Source: an uncultured Flavobacteriaceae bacterium
GTDB taxonomy: Bacteria; Bacteroidota; Bacteroidia; Flavobacteriales; Flavobacteriaceae
Direction: 5' to 3'
Assembly: GCA_937936275.1 (NCBI GenBank)
Contig: CALHCJ010000112.1
Span: 1 to 60,282, forward strand
DNA: 60,282 nt
How positions within the stretch are numbered: the stretch's first letter is position 1; every line of letters begins with the position of its first letter. Made by a program: the position numbers and the translations under genes. Below are positions 36,548 to 44,778 of this stretch, piece after piece. The notes beneath the pieces are model-generated. The model ran no database searches and was not told where the DNA came from. It saw nothing but the letters and a program-made list of their open reading frames with translations.

Positions 36548-37567
36548 ATGATTGATAAATTAAAAGAACATATTGCAGAAGTTGAACAATTTACAACAGA
36601 TTCAAAGGAAGCTGTTGAAGCCTTCCGTATCAAATATTTAGGAAAGAAAGGTTTATTAAATGACTTCTTTGCTGAGTTCAAAAACGTAGCTAGCGATCAA
36701 AAAAAAGAATTTGGGCAAACTATAAATACGCTGAAGCAAGTCGCTACGGAAAAGGTAAATGCTCTAAAGGACAATTTAGAAAACCAATCTGATCATGTAG
36801 GGGAGTATAACGATCTTACGCGGCCAGGTGAGCCAATTGAAATTGGCGCCCGTCACCCCATTTCTATAGTAAAGAATCAAATTATTGAAATTTTTTCTAG
36901 AATAGGGTTTAACGTCTCTGAAGGTCCTGAAATTGAAGACGACTGGCATAATTTTACGGCATTAAATCTTCCTGAGTATCACCCCGCTCGTGATATGCAA
37001 GATACCTTCTTCGTACAAACAAATCCTGACGTTTTATTGCGTACGCATACTTCATCGGTTCAGGTGCGCTATATGGAAAATAATCAACCTCCTATTAGAA
37101 CGATTTCACCAGGCAGGGTGTATCGTAACGAAGCGATTTCAGCACGTTCGCATTGTTTCTTTCATCAGGTGGAAGGCCTTTATATTGATAAGAATGTCTC
37201 TTTTGCAGATTTAAAACAAACATTACAATTTTTCACCACGGAGCTTTTTGGTAAATCGAAAATTCGATTAAGACCCTCTTATTTCCCTTTTACGGAGCCT
37301 AGTGCAGAAGTTGACGTTTATTGGGGCTTAGAAACAGAAACAGACTATCGAATGACCAAAGGTACAGGTTGGTTAGAAATCATGGGTTGTGGTATGGTTG
37401 ACCCAAATGTACTTACTAATTGTGGTATTAATGCTGAAGAATATTCTGGTTTTGCTTTCGGTATGGGTATTGATCGAATAGCGTTGTTGCTTCATCAAAT
37501 CTCTGATATTCGACTGCTAAGTGAAAATGACGTTCGTTTCTTAGAACAGTTTCGAGGTGCATTATAA
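36548..37567 (+). CDS. pheS: Phenylalanyl-tRNA synthetase alpha subunit
   Basis: This 339-residue protein has an N-terminal coiled coil (about 1-85) and a class II synthetase core. Motif 2 is RTISPGRVYRNEAISARSHCFFHQVEGLYID. The region GCGMVDPNVLTNCGINAEEYSGFAFGMGIDRIALL carries motif 3. It joins phenylalanine to its tRNA as an alpha2-beta2 enzyme with PheT, which is not adjacent here. It is flanked by the two SulP transporter genes, an arrangement that looks incidental. Confidence 0.97.
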   Translation: MIDKLKEHIAEVEQFTTDSKEAVEAFRIKYLGKKGLLNDFFAEFKNVASDQKKEFGQTINTLKQVATEKVNALKDNLENQSDHVGEYNDLTRPGEPIEIGARHPISIVKNQIIEIFSRIGFNVSEGPEIEDDWHNFTALNLPEYHPARDMQDTFFVQTNPDVLLRTHTSSVQVRYMENNQPPIRTISPGRVYRNEAISARSHCFFHQVEGLYIDKNVSFADLKQTLQFFTTELFGKSKIRLRPSYFPFTEPSAEVDVYWGLETETDYRMTKGTGWLEIMGCGMVDPNVLTNCGINAEEYSGFAFGMGIDRIALLLHQISDIRLLSENDVRFLEQFRGAL

Positions 37568-37726
37568 TTAGAAAAGTGACTTGATTATTATAGGAGGTAA
37601 GAATCAGCGAAGACAAGCTTAGTTTTACTCTTTCTTTTCTAATTCTACTGAACTATATTTATCCTTCACATAGTACCCCAAGATTTTTTAGTATCCGCAT
37701 TATTAGATTTTAAAGAAATAGAGCTT

Positions 37727-39385
37727 ATGTTCAAAAAGTTATTTGATTTCAGTAATATCAAAGGAGACCTTACAGGAGGTCTGGTCGCCGGAGTTGTAGC
37801 CCTTCCATTAGCACTTGCATTTGGAGTTCAATCAGGACTTGGTGCCATCGCCGGACTATACGGAGCAATTGTGGTCGGCATTCTGGCCGCACTTTTTGGA
37901 GGCACCTTAACCCAAGCAAGTGGACCAACAGGACCGATGACCGTTGTTTCGGCTGCTTTGGTAGCAAGTGCAATTGATATTGCAGGAAGCTTAGAAAGTG
38001 CTATGGGTATAATTATTATGGCATTTCTCCTTGGAGGTATCTTACAGATCTTATTCGGTCTTATTAATATAGCTAGTTACATCAAATATTTTCCATACCC
38101 TGTTGTTTCAGGCTTTATGAGTGGCGTAGGTTTAATCATTGTCATTTTACAGTTATTTCCTTTTGCTGGTTTAGATTCTGCGAAATCAACAGTAGCTGTG
38201 ATGACAGATCTTCCAAGGCTTTTTACAGATTTTAATTGGCAGGCATTGGCCCTCGGGGGTTTGACCGTTCTTATATATTATGTTTTTCCCAAAATTACAA
38301 AGGCGGTTCCTAGTCCTTTAGTGGCTTTGATTGTAGCATCATTAGCGGCCTATTTTTTAAAGTGGGATGCGCCTGTTATCGGTGAGATTCCATCCGGTTT
38401 ACCAAGTCTTCAACTTGATGGTATTTTAACTATCGATAGTTCTGCTTATTCACTTATTGCAGAGTATGCTCTCGTTCTTGCAGTACTCGGTTCTATTGAT
38501 TCTTTGCTTACGTCAGTCATTGCAGATAATATGACAAAGACCAAACACAATAGTAATCGCGAATTAATAGGTCAAGGTATTGGTAACGCTGTTGCTGCGA
38601 TATTTGGTGGTATTCCTGGTGCAGGAGCGACCAAAGGAACCGTAGTTAACATAAATTCTGGTGGAAGAACACGTTTATCAGGTATGTTTCATGGTCTATT
38701 TCTTTTAGCTGTCTTATTAGGACTTGGCTCTTTAGCGGCGCATATTCCACTTGCCGTTCTTGCAGGAATATTGATTCCTATTGGTTTCAAAATAATTGAT
38801 ACAAAAGGTTTAAAACACTTAAGAAGTGTACCAAAAGCAGACGCTCTAGTACTGATTGTGGTTTTGCTTTTCACCACCTTTGGAAGTTTAATACAAGCGG
38901 TTGGCATTGGTCTCATTTTAGCTTCATTATTATTTATGAAGAAAGCAAGTGACCTTGGAGAAGAAGGAATTCAAGTTGGTTCTTTGGCTGGTTTTGACGG
39001 TGAAAAACCTTGGAAAGATGAAGAGAAATTTTATGAAAAATACAAAGATAAGGTGATTATTAAGCACCTTTACGGACCTCTTTTCTTTGGTTTCACATCT
39101 CATTTTAAAGATCAGCTGCAAGAAATATCTGATGTAGATGCTCTGATCATACGTTTTGATGAGGTACCCTACATGGATCAATCTGGGTTGTATGCTTTAG
39201 AAGACGCTTTACAAGAACTCCAGAAAAAAGAAATTAAGGTCTTATTTACGGGTCTTAAAGATCAACCATTAGACTTGATGACTTCTATAGATATTATTCC
39301 CGATGTTATTCCTGAGGAACAACTATTCACGAATATCAATGAAAGTTTTGAATGGCTAAGAACACATTTAAAGAATTTTGAGTGA
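37727..39385 (+). CDS. SulP-family anion transporter with STAS domain
   Basis: This 552-residue second SulP paralogue starts DLTGGLVAGVVALPLALAFGVQSGLGAIAGLYGAIVVGILAALFGG and has the conserved GGIPGAGATKGTVVNINSGGRTRLSG stretch. A C-terminal STAS domain (about 435-545) contains IIRFDEVPYMDQSGLYALEDAL. It belongs to a different SulP branch from the transporter at 34165, being closer to the group with an intact SGL STAS motif. It may be cotranscribed with the short hypothetical gene 24 bases later. Its substrate is not determined. Confidence 0.9.
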   Translation: MFKKLFDFSNIKGDLTGGLVAGVVALPLALAFGVQSGLGAIAGLYGAIVVGILAALFGGTLTQASGPTGPMTVVSAALVASAIDIAGSLESAMGIIIMAFLLGGILQILFGLINIASYIKYFPYPVVSGFMSGVGLIIVILQLFPFAGLDSAKSTVAVMTDLPRLFTDFNWQALALGGLTVLIYYVFPKITKAVPSPLVALIVASLAAYFLKWDAPVIGEIPSGLPSLQLDGILTIDSSAYSLIAEYALVLAVLGSIDSLLTSVIADNMTKTKHNSNRELIGQGIGNAVAAIFGGIPGAGATKGTVVNINSGGRTRLSGMFHGLFLLAVLLGLGSLAAHIPLAVLAGILIPIGFKIIDTKGLKHLRSVPKADALVLIVVLLFTTFGSLIQAVGIGLILASLLFMKKASDLGEEGIQVGSLAGFDGEKPWKDEEKFYEKYKDKVIIKHLYGPLFFGFTSHFKDQLQEISDVDALIIRFDEVPYMDQSGLYALEDALQELQKKEIKVLFTGLKDQPLDLMTSIDIIPDVIPEEQLFTNINESFEWLRTHLKNFE

Positions 39386-39409
39386 TATACTTCAATCTCA
39401 AATCTCGCA

Positions 39410-39805
39410 ATGAAAAAAGATATTGAAATCCCAATTGCTAAAGACGTTTATCTTGCCGCTGTTCATGAGTGGAATGAAGAGTTTTTAGCGAAAGATTGGA
39501 ACGTGTATATAATCAACAATCGAACCACTCAAATCGATATGGTTTTGATTGTCTCAAAAGGTTATGATGAAGAGCGAAAGACCTCATTAATGCGCCATGC
39601 TATAGGAGTTGTGGCTGCCAAATCATTCGCAAAAGTAGAATTAATGCAAGAAGATGTTCTGGCATTAAATAATGAGTTCTTTGTTACATATTATGCAGAC
39701 AATAAGATCTATGAAAAGCGCTTTTTATTTGAAAAGAACACGGTTAACGAGCATAGTCTTTCAGAAATCCCTTTAATTGAAAAAGAAGGAGTGTTTGCTA
39801 AATAA
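39410..39805 (+). CDS. Conserved hypothetical protein, 131 aa
   Basis: This soluble alpha/beta protein without a signal peptide starts EIPIAKDVYLAAVHEWNEEFLAKDWNVYIINN and has the central stretch HAIGVVAAKSFAKVELMQEDVLALNNEFFVTYY. I know no characterised family for it. It lies 24 bases after the SulP gene and converges with the CYTH gene, six bases apart. Confidence 0.7.
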   Translation: MKKDIEIPIAKDVYLAAVHEWNEEFLAKDWNVYIINNRTTQIDMVLIVSKGYDEERKTSLMRHAIGVVAAKSFAKVELMQEDVLALNNEFFVTYYADNKIYEKRFLFEKNTVNEHSLSEIPLIEKEGVFAK

Positions 39806-39811
39806 TTCACG

Positions 39812-40285
39812 CTATTTTTTCCACTTCCGAAAAGGGTGTTTACTTAGTTGTGAATTATAATATTTCACCACCCCCGTGACCTCTTTACCCAACCAATCGG
39901 GCTTTTCGAAAGTTTCATTTTCATCGCCTAATTCTATTTCAGCCACCACTAGTCCTTTATTTTCTCCTTGAAACTCATCTACTTCATAAACATGTTTTCC
40001 TAAAGAAATTTCATGTCGAATTTTATCCAAAACACCTTTTTCACAAAGCTCTAGCAAAGCTTGTGCATCTGACAAATTGATTGATTTTTCCCATTCAAAA
40101 CGAGAAGTTCCAGAGGTATTCGATTTTCCTTTTACAGTTAAAAATCCACTATCTCCTTTAATTCTAACTCTTACGGTTCGCTCTGGATCTGTATTTAAAA
40201 ATCCTTGAACGATATGGGTTTTCGAAGAAGCCTGGTTTTTATACGCGTCAGATACTACTAGATATTTACGCTCAATTTCTATCAT
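39812..40285 (-). CDS. CYTH-domain protein (adenylate cyclase/thiamine triphosphatase fold)
   Basis: This 157-residue protein opens with the ExExK motif MIEIERKYLVV (Glu3, Glu5, Lys7). VRVRIKGDSGFLTVKGKS supplies further basic residues lining the triphosphate tunnel, and GENKGLVVAEIELGDE carries the late acidic metal ligands. CYTH enzymes act on organic triphosphates or tripolyphosphate, and which one cannot be read. It is divergent from dinB with a 51-base gap. Confidence 0.92.
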   Translation of the reverse strand: MIEIERKYLVVSDAYKNQASSKTHIVQGFLNTDPERTVRVRIKGDSGFLTVKGKSNTSGTSRFEWEKSINLSDAQALLELCEKGVLDKIRHEISLGKHVYEVDEFQGENKGLVVAEIELGDENETFEKPDWLGKEVTGVVKYYNSQLSKHPFRKWKK

Positions 40286-40336
40286 TTAACTTGAACTAGG
40301 GTTACAATCTCTTTTAAGTTATTATAAATTTACAAT

Positions 40337-41437
40337 ATGGAGACCGATTTTTCTTTACGTAAAATTATTCATGTTGATATGGATGCGTTTTATGCGTCTG
40401 TGGAGCAATTGGATAATCCTGAACTACGAGGTAAACCTATTGCCGTTGGGGGAAGCTCTGAAAGAGGAGTTGTATCAGCGGCAAGTTATGAAGCTCGAAA
40501 ATTTGGAGTGCGTAGTGCAATGAGTAGTGTTATTGCAAAGCGCAATTGCCCAGAACTCATCTTTGTGAAAACACGTTTCGATCGGTACAAAGAAATTTCA
40601 AAAGCTATCCGTAAAATATTTTATGACTACACAGATTTAGTAGAACCACTTTCTTTAGATGAAGCGTATTTAGATGTAACCGTTAATAAAAAAGGAAATC
40701 CGTCAGCTACCCTAATAGCTCAAGAAATTAGACAACGCATTTTTGATGAATTAAAGCTAACTGCTTCTGCTGGCATTTCAATCAATAAATTTATTGCTAA
40801 AGTGGCAAGTGATTATCACAAGCCGAACGGACAAAAAACAGTTAACCCGGAGGAAGTTCTTCAATTTTTAGAAGATCTTGATATTCGTAAATTCTACGGC
40901 GTTGGTAAGGTTACAGCTGAAAAGATGTACAAACTAGGTATTTTCACTGGAAAGGATCTAAAAACTAAATCACTTGAATTTTTAGAAAATACCTTTGGAA
41001 AAAGCGGAAATTACTATTATCAAGTTGTCAGAGGCATTCATAATAGTTTGGTAAAACCTCACAGAACACCAAAATCGGTAGGTGCAGAAAGAACATTCAA
41101 TGAAAATTTAAGTAGTGAAGTTTTCATGTTAGAACGATTACAACATATTTCTGAAGAATTGGAGAGACGCCTAAAAAAATCGAATATCGCTGGGAAAACA
41201 ATTACCCTAAAAATTAAGTATAGTGATTTCACACTACAAACCAGAAGTAAAACACTCCCCTATTACGTGTCAGACAAAGATCTACTTCTAGAAACAGCCA
41301 AAAATTTACTTTATCAAGAAGAACTCAATAATTCCGTACGCTTATTAGGCATTTCTCTTGCAAATCTAAATACAGAAAAAAAGGAAAGAAAGAGTGAAAA
41401 ACAAGAAGTGTTAGTACAGCTAAAATTTGATTTTTAG
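40337..41437 (+). CDS. dinB: DNA polymerase IV (Y family)
   Basis: This 366-residue translesion polymerase has the catalytic carboxylates in IIHVDMDAFYASVEQ (about 11-25) and EPLSLDEAYLDVT (about 100-112). A KVASDYHKPNGQKTV thumb, a helix-hairpin-helix region (FYGVGKVTAEKMYKLGI) and a little-finger domain with KTITLKIKYSDFTLQTRSKTLPYYV follow. The C-terminus, VLVQLKFDF, resembles a beta-clamp-binding tail. Confidence 0.96.
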   Translation: METDFSLRKIIHVDMDAFYASVEQLDNPELRGKPIAVGGSSERGVVSAASYEARKFGVRSAMSSVIAKRNCPELIFVKTRFDRYKEISKAIRKIFYDYTDLVEPLSLDEAYLDVTVNKKGNPSATLIAQEIRQRIFDELKLTASAGISINKFIAKVASDYHKPNGQKTVNPEEVLQFLEDLDIRKFYGVGKVTAEKMYKLGIFTGKDLKTKSLEFLENTFGKSGNYYYQVVRGIHNSLVKPHRTPKSVGAERTFNENLSSEVFMLERLQHISEELERRLKKSNIAGKTITLKIKYSDFTLQTRSKTLPYYVSDKDLLLETAKNLLYQEELNNSVRLLGISLANLNTEKKERKSEKQEVLVQLKFDF

Positions 41438-41568
41438 CAGACAATATGTGTGGTGAAGCAGTTAATCAAAAAAGATGTAGTTTGTCGAATTTTATACCTT
41501 TTTGCAATAATATTAACATTTGTCGGTTCTTAATGAAGATATTTTATAACCCAACAAAATCTTAAACC

Positions 41569-41721
41569 ATGAAAATTTCATTAAGAAGTACCAAATTAAT
41601 CGCATTATTCGCTGTTTCTTTATTCGCTGTTTCTTGTAGCGTAAAAGGAGAATTAGAAGATTTGGCAGAAGAGTTAGAAGAAACAAATGATGCTAAAGTT
41701 GAGCAAGTTGAAGCAAACTAA
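41569..41721 (+). CDS. Small lipoprotein, 50 aa
   Basis: The ATG at 41569 opens 50 codons to TAA at 41721. Residues 1-22 form a lipoprotein signal peptide with lipobox FAVSC (Cys23). The short mature part is strongly acidic (GELEDLAEELEETNDAKVEQVEAN) and may form one helix. It has its own terminator right after. Entericidin-like small lipoproteins are similar in size, but the sequence is not recognisably of that family. Function unknown. Confidence 0.7.
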   Translation: MKISLRSTKLIALFAVSLFAVSCSVKGELEDLAEELEETNDAKVEQVEAN

Positions 41722-41741
41722 GAATTATTTCTTTACATAAA

Positions 41742-41770
41742 AAAAGCCTAAGCATAAGCTTAGGCTTTTC
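41742..41770. terminator. Bidirectional intrinsic terminator
   Basis: AGCCTAAGC (41745-41753) pairs with GCTTAGGCT (41758-41766) around ATAA, with A and T tracts on both sides. It ends both the small lipoprotein and the convergent cupredoxin transcripts. Confidence 0.88.
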
Positions 41771-41788
41771 TATTTCAATAGTTTTCGC

Positions 41789-42196
41789 TTATTCAACAAT
41801 CAACGTATTATCAGTGGCTGTTGGGTTCATTGGGCAAAAGTAAACGTACTCTCCCTTAGCCAATTTTGTAGGTTGAGAAGTTTGCGTTTTACCTGTGCCA
41901 ACTACCTCAGTTACATAGGCCGTTTGAATATGATTTTCAGGTTTACTGATATCTTTTCCTTTAGGAACTAAAACGAAACCTACATCATGACCAACAGCGT
42001 TGTTGGCAATTTCAAAAACATAAGTCCCTTCAGAAACTGTAATTTGTTTTTGTACAAACTCACCAGGAGTTTGCTCTAAAGCAATCGTACTCACAGTTTC
42101 TTTCATCATTTTATCTTTTTTCATCATCTGATCTTGAGCATTCATTGAAAATGCTGCTCCGAATGCTAATACTACTAATGCTAATACTTTTTTCAT
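41789..42196 (-). CDS. Cupredoxin-like secreted protein
   Basis: This 135-residue protein has a signal peptide (about 1-20, ending MNAQ) and a Met/Lys-rich start to the mature chain (DQMMKKDKMMK). Its single cupredoxin-like beta sandwich contains GTYVFEIANNAVGHDVGFVLV and YVYFCPMNPTATDNTLIV. A His (GHDV) and a Cys (CPM) occupy type-1 copper positions, but the usual second His after Cys is missing. Copper binding is therefore plausible but changed. It is last in a minus-strand run behind AraC, the 51-residue protein and the AhpD-like gene. Confidence 0.8.
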   Translation of the reverse strand: MKKVLALVVLAFGAAFSMNAQDQMMKKDKMMKETVSTIALEQTPGEFVQKQITVSEGTYVFEIANNAVGHDVGFVLVPKGKDISKPENHIQTAYVTEVVGTGKTQTSQPTKLAKGEYVYFCPMNPTATDNTLIVE

Positions 42197-42257
42197 AATT
42201 TCTTGTTTTTGTTTTACCCTCTAAATAGAGGAATTTTTGATTACTAATTATTTGTTT

Positions 42258-42806
42258 TTATACTTCTAGAACTTCTAAGGTTTGTGCTGCTGGAAAATCT
42301 ACAGGTACGTTTGTAGTTTTATGTAAATAGTTTGAAATGGTCTTATCACCTACCAAAACTATAGTGTCAATCAAATTTTCTTTTGACCAGCCGGCAGCAA
42401 AAAAATTGTCTAACACTGGTGTGTCTGCGGCTCCTCGGTTTTCAGTAATGTTCTTTGATAAACGTGCAAGTGCATCCAACTTCGTATCGAAAGATGCTTC
42501 TCCTCGTCTTAATTCCAGAATTTGAGCATCATCGAATCCGTTCATTTTCCCAATTGCAGTATGGGCAGCTAAGCAATAGCTGCATTCGTTAACTTGACTT
42601 ACAGCAAGGTTTACAACTTCTTTTTGCTTTGCACTCAATGAAGTTTTAGCATTGCTAAGACTTAGGTAATTTTCTAACGCATTTTCTGAATGCGCGTAGG
42701 TAGCATATAGATTAGGAACAAAACCCACTGCTTTTTCAAGCGAGTCAAAAATCGCTTGGTTCTTTTCACTTACTTCTTCTCTTTTAGGTACATTAAATGT
42801 GCTCAT
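42258..42806 (-). CDS. Carboxymuconolactone decarboxylase/AhpD-like protein
   Basis: This 182-residue all-helical protein has the redox motif C75xxC78 in NECSYCLAAHTAIGK, with His82 as in AhpD-type peroxidatic proteins. The flanking QKEVVNLAVS and a C-terminal NLIDTIVLVGDKTISNYLHKTTNVPVDFPAA are typical of the family. Such proteins reduce peroxides or act as disulfide partners. It lies between a cupredoxin gene and a 51-residue Cys/His-rich gene downstream of an AraC regulator, which may control the set. Confidence 0.9.
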   Translation of the reverse strand: MSTFNVPKREEVSEKNQAIFDSLEKAVGFVPNLYATYAHSENALENYLSLSNAKTSLSAKQKEVVNLAVSQVNECSYCLAAHTAIGKMNGFDDAQILELRRGEASFDTKLDALARLSKNITENRGAADTPVLDNFFAAGWSKENLIDTIVLVGDKTISNYLHKTTNVPVDFPAAQTLEVLEV

Positions 42807-42835
42807 AATTAAATTGTTTTTTTGTTGTTAATAAA

Positions 42836-42991
42836 TTAAATGGATATAAATGGCCATTCTGCATCACAATAAAAATCGTGATGATGGCTTTTTGCGCAAT
42901 ATGCTTTGGCATTGATTGTTTTGTCTTCAATCTTCTTCGATCGTCGAAAAATCTCAATTAAATTGAAAATGGATTTAATCTGTGCGTTCAT
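42836..42991 (-). CDS. Small Cys/His-rich protein, 51 aa
   Basis: The ATG at 42991 opens 51 codons to TAA at 42836. The N-terminal half is basic and helical (NLIEIFRRSKKIEDKTINAKA). The C-terminal half has YCAKSHHHDFYCDAEWPF, where two Cys and three adjacent His could bind a metal or heme. The gene fits between the AraC-type regulator gene and the AhpD-like gene on the same strand, 29 bases before the latter, so it is probably part of that operon. No family known to me. Confidence 0.55.
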   Translation of the reverse strand: MNAQIKSIFNLIEIFRRSKKIEDKTINAKAYCAKSHHHDFYCDAEWPFISI

Positions 42992-43088
42992 TTTGCTTTG
43001 TTATTAATTACAAGGCAAAGATGCGTTAGAAAAGAAGGTAATTGTTATTATGAATTGCCCGAAGACTTGTAGATATTTCCCTTTATGC

Positions 43089-43931
43089 TCAAATCGCCTG
43101 CTTTTCGCGATATCGGGTTGGTGAAAAATCTGTTATTTTCTTAAAAAATCCGCTAAAATGAGCAGGATCATTAAAACCCAGCTCATACGCAATTTCTTGA
43201 TTTTGTTTTTCAGTAAATTGTAGTAATCGCTTTGCTTCAAGTGCTAAACGGTCTAAGATAATTTGTTGAGGCGATTTCTGGTTATACAACGCAAATAAAT
43301 TAGAAAGCGTTTTAGGGCTCTTAAAAAGTAGTTCGGCATAATCGCTAACTTTACGTTTGGTCTTATAGTGTATGTCAACTAAAACATTGAATTTACGAAC
43401 TACGTCAATTTGATCATTATCAAGTTTTTTAATAATCAATTGTTCTTTCGCCAAACGGGTACAGATAATTATCAACCTCTTTAATAGCATTTGTAGCATG
43501 TCTCCCTGTATTTGATCTGGAGTAGCAAATTCATCTTCAAATACTTCGTATAAAGTATTGAACTTTCGTTCTTGCCCTTTTGGTATAGTTATGATCGGAA
43601 GATCTTGAGTTCCAAAGAACAAAATTCCATTACAAGAAACCTCGCTATCGTGATCTGAAATACAGTAGAATTCACGGTTAAATAAAAACGCAGTTAATGG
43701 TAAAACTGTTTTATCGTATGATATATATTGTAAATATGTAGTAGTCATTAGTTGATTTGGAAACAATTGAAATGCCATGTCGTCAACTTTAACTTCAACA
43801 GCTATTTTATTTCTATTCCATAAAATAGTTATGTTCCCAGCGTTCACAGAAAATCCAATTTTATTGCTTTTTATATCATCTGTAAATCCGAATAGAGAAC
43901 CTATTTTTTGATTATAAAATTCGTGTGTCAT
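43089..43931 (-). CDS. AraC-family transcriptional regulator
   Basis: This 280-residue protein has a C-terminal AraC helix-turn-helix pair (about 185-280). KVSDYAELLFKSPKTLSNLFALYNQKSPQQIILDRLALEAKRLLQFTEKQNQEIAYELGFNDPAHFSGFFKKITDFSPTRYRE matches both helices and the linker. The N-terminal part (about 20-150) looks like a cupin-type ligand domain. Lying upstream of the small Cys/His, AhpD-like and cupredoxin genes on the same strand, it is the natural candidate regulator of them. Confidence 0.9.
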   Translation of the reverse strand: MTHEFYNQKIGSLFGFTDDIKSNKIGFSVNAGNITILWNRNKIAVEVKVDDMAFQLFPNQLMTTTYLQYISYDKTVLPLTAFLFNREFYCISDHDSEVSCNGILFFGTQDLPIITIPKGQERKFNTLYEVFEDEFATPDQIQGDMLQMLLKRLIIICTRLAKEQLIIKKLDNDQIDVVRKFNVLVDIHYKTKRKVSDYAELLFKSPKTLSNLFALYNQKSPQQIILDRLALEAKRLLQFTEKQNQEIAYELGFNDPAHFSGFFKKITDFSPTRYREKQAI

Positions 43932-44179
43932 ATGTATGAAATACCGTTAGAAGTTGAGCTTACAGAGAATTAGTCCGTTTTTTTGTTTATCCTTAAGAGA
44001 TCAAAACCACTTGAAAACCAACTATCTATTAAACAAGATTGTTAATCATCATTGAAAATTTTAACAACCTGTATGGTTTATCTAATTTTAACAAAAATGC
44101 TGTGAGAATGAAAGGAATAATTTTCTTCTTCTCTTGCCAATAATGAAAATATTTGACGCCCTAAAATTTAGAAGAAATC

Positions 44180-44701
44180 ATGAGTGAAATCAAAAGTTAC
44201 GATATAGCAGCAAACAGGTTTAATACTAATTTGAAAATAAATAGTCTTCCTATAAACTCTTGGGATTTGTTCGCTCCTTTTTTTGATAAAATTTGCATGG
44301 CGTACAGGGATATTACTATCCTTTCGGCTATTTCTAAAAAACAGCAATGGGAATATAATAAAGAATTTAATCAGGCACTGTTTGAAAAAGAGCATGTTAT
44401 TGTTGTCACAGATGCACATTTAAACATAGTACATGCTACGCGAAATATCACAGATATGAACGGATATAAGCCCGAAGAAATAGTTGGTAAAAAACCAAAA
44501 ATATTTCAGGGCGCTGAGACCTGTGAGAAAACAACCAAACAGATTGGGGCCGCAGTTAAAAATAAAAAACCTTTTGAAGCAATAGTACTTAACTATAGAA
44601 AAGACGGTTCGACATATAATTGTTGGATAAAAGGAGAACCTATTTTTAACGCCTCAGGAAAAGTAGTGAACTTTATAGCCTATGAAAAGGAAGTAGCTTA
44701 A
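44180..44701 (+). CDS. PAS-domain protein
   Basis: This 173-residue protein has an N-terminal helical region (about 1-70) and one PAS domain (about 75-170). Signature stretches are IVVTDAHLNIVHATRNITDMNGYKPEEIVGKKPKIFQG, AVKNKKPFEAIVLNYRKDGSTYNCWIKGEPIFNASGKVVNFIAYEKE. No output domain follows, so it may act as a sensor subunit or be a stand-alone regulator. It is between the AraC gene and pyk, on the opposite strand to both. A terminator follows. Confidence 0.82.
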   Translation: MSEIKSYDIAANRFNTNLKINSLPINSWDLFAPFFDKICMAYRDITILSAISKKQQWEYNKEFNQALFEKEHVIVVTDAHLNIVHATRNITDMNGYKPEEIVGKKPKIFQGAETCEKTTKQIGAAVKNKKPFEAIVLNYRKDGSTYNCWIKGEPIFNASGKVVNFIAYEKEVA

Positions 44702-44721
44702 GTGTTTTTTGCTCCTAACTG

Positions 44722-44760
44722 AAAAGTCCTAACTAATTAGCTTTAGTCAGGACTTTTTTA
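44722..44760. terminator. Intrinsic terminator between PAS gene and pyk
   Basis: AAAAGTCCTAACTAA (44722-44736) pairs with TTAGTCAGGACTTTT (44743-44757) with one mismatch, followed by T residues. It serves the PAS gene and possibly pyk on the other strand. Confidence 0.8.
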
Positions 44761-44778
44761 TAAAAGTAAATGTAGATA

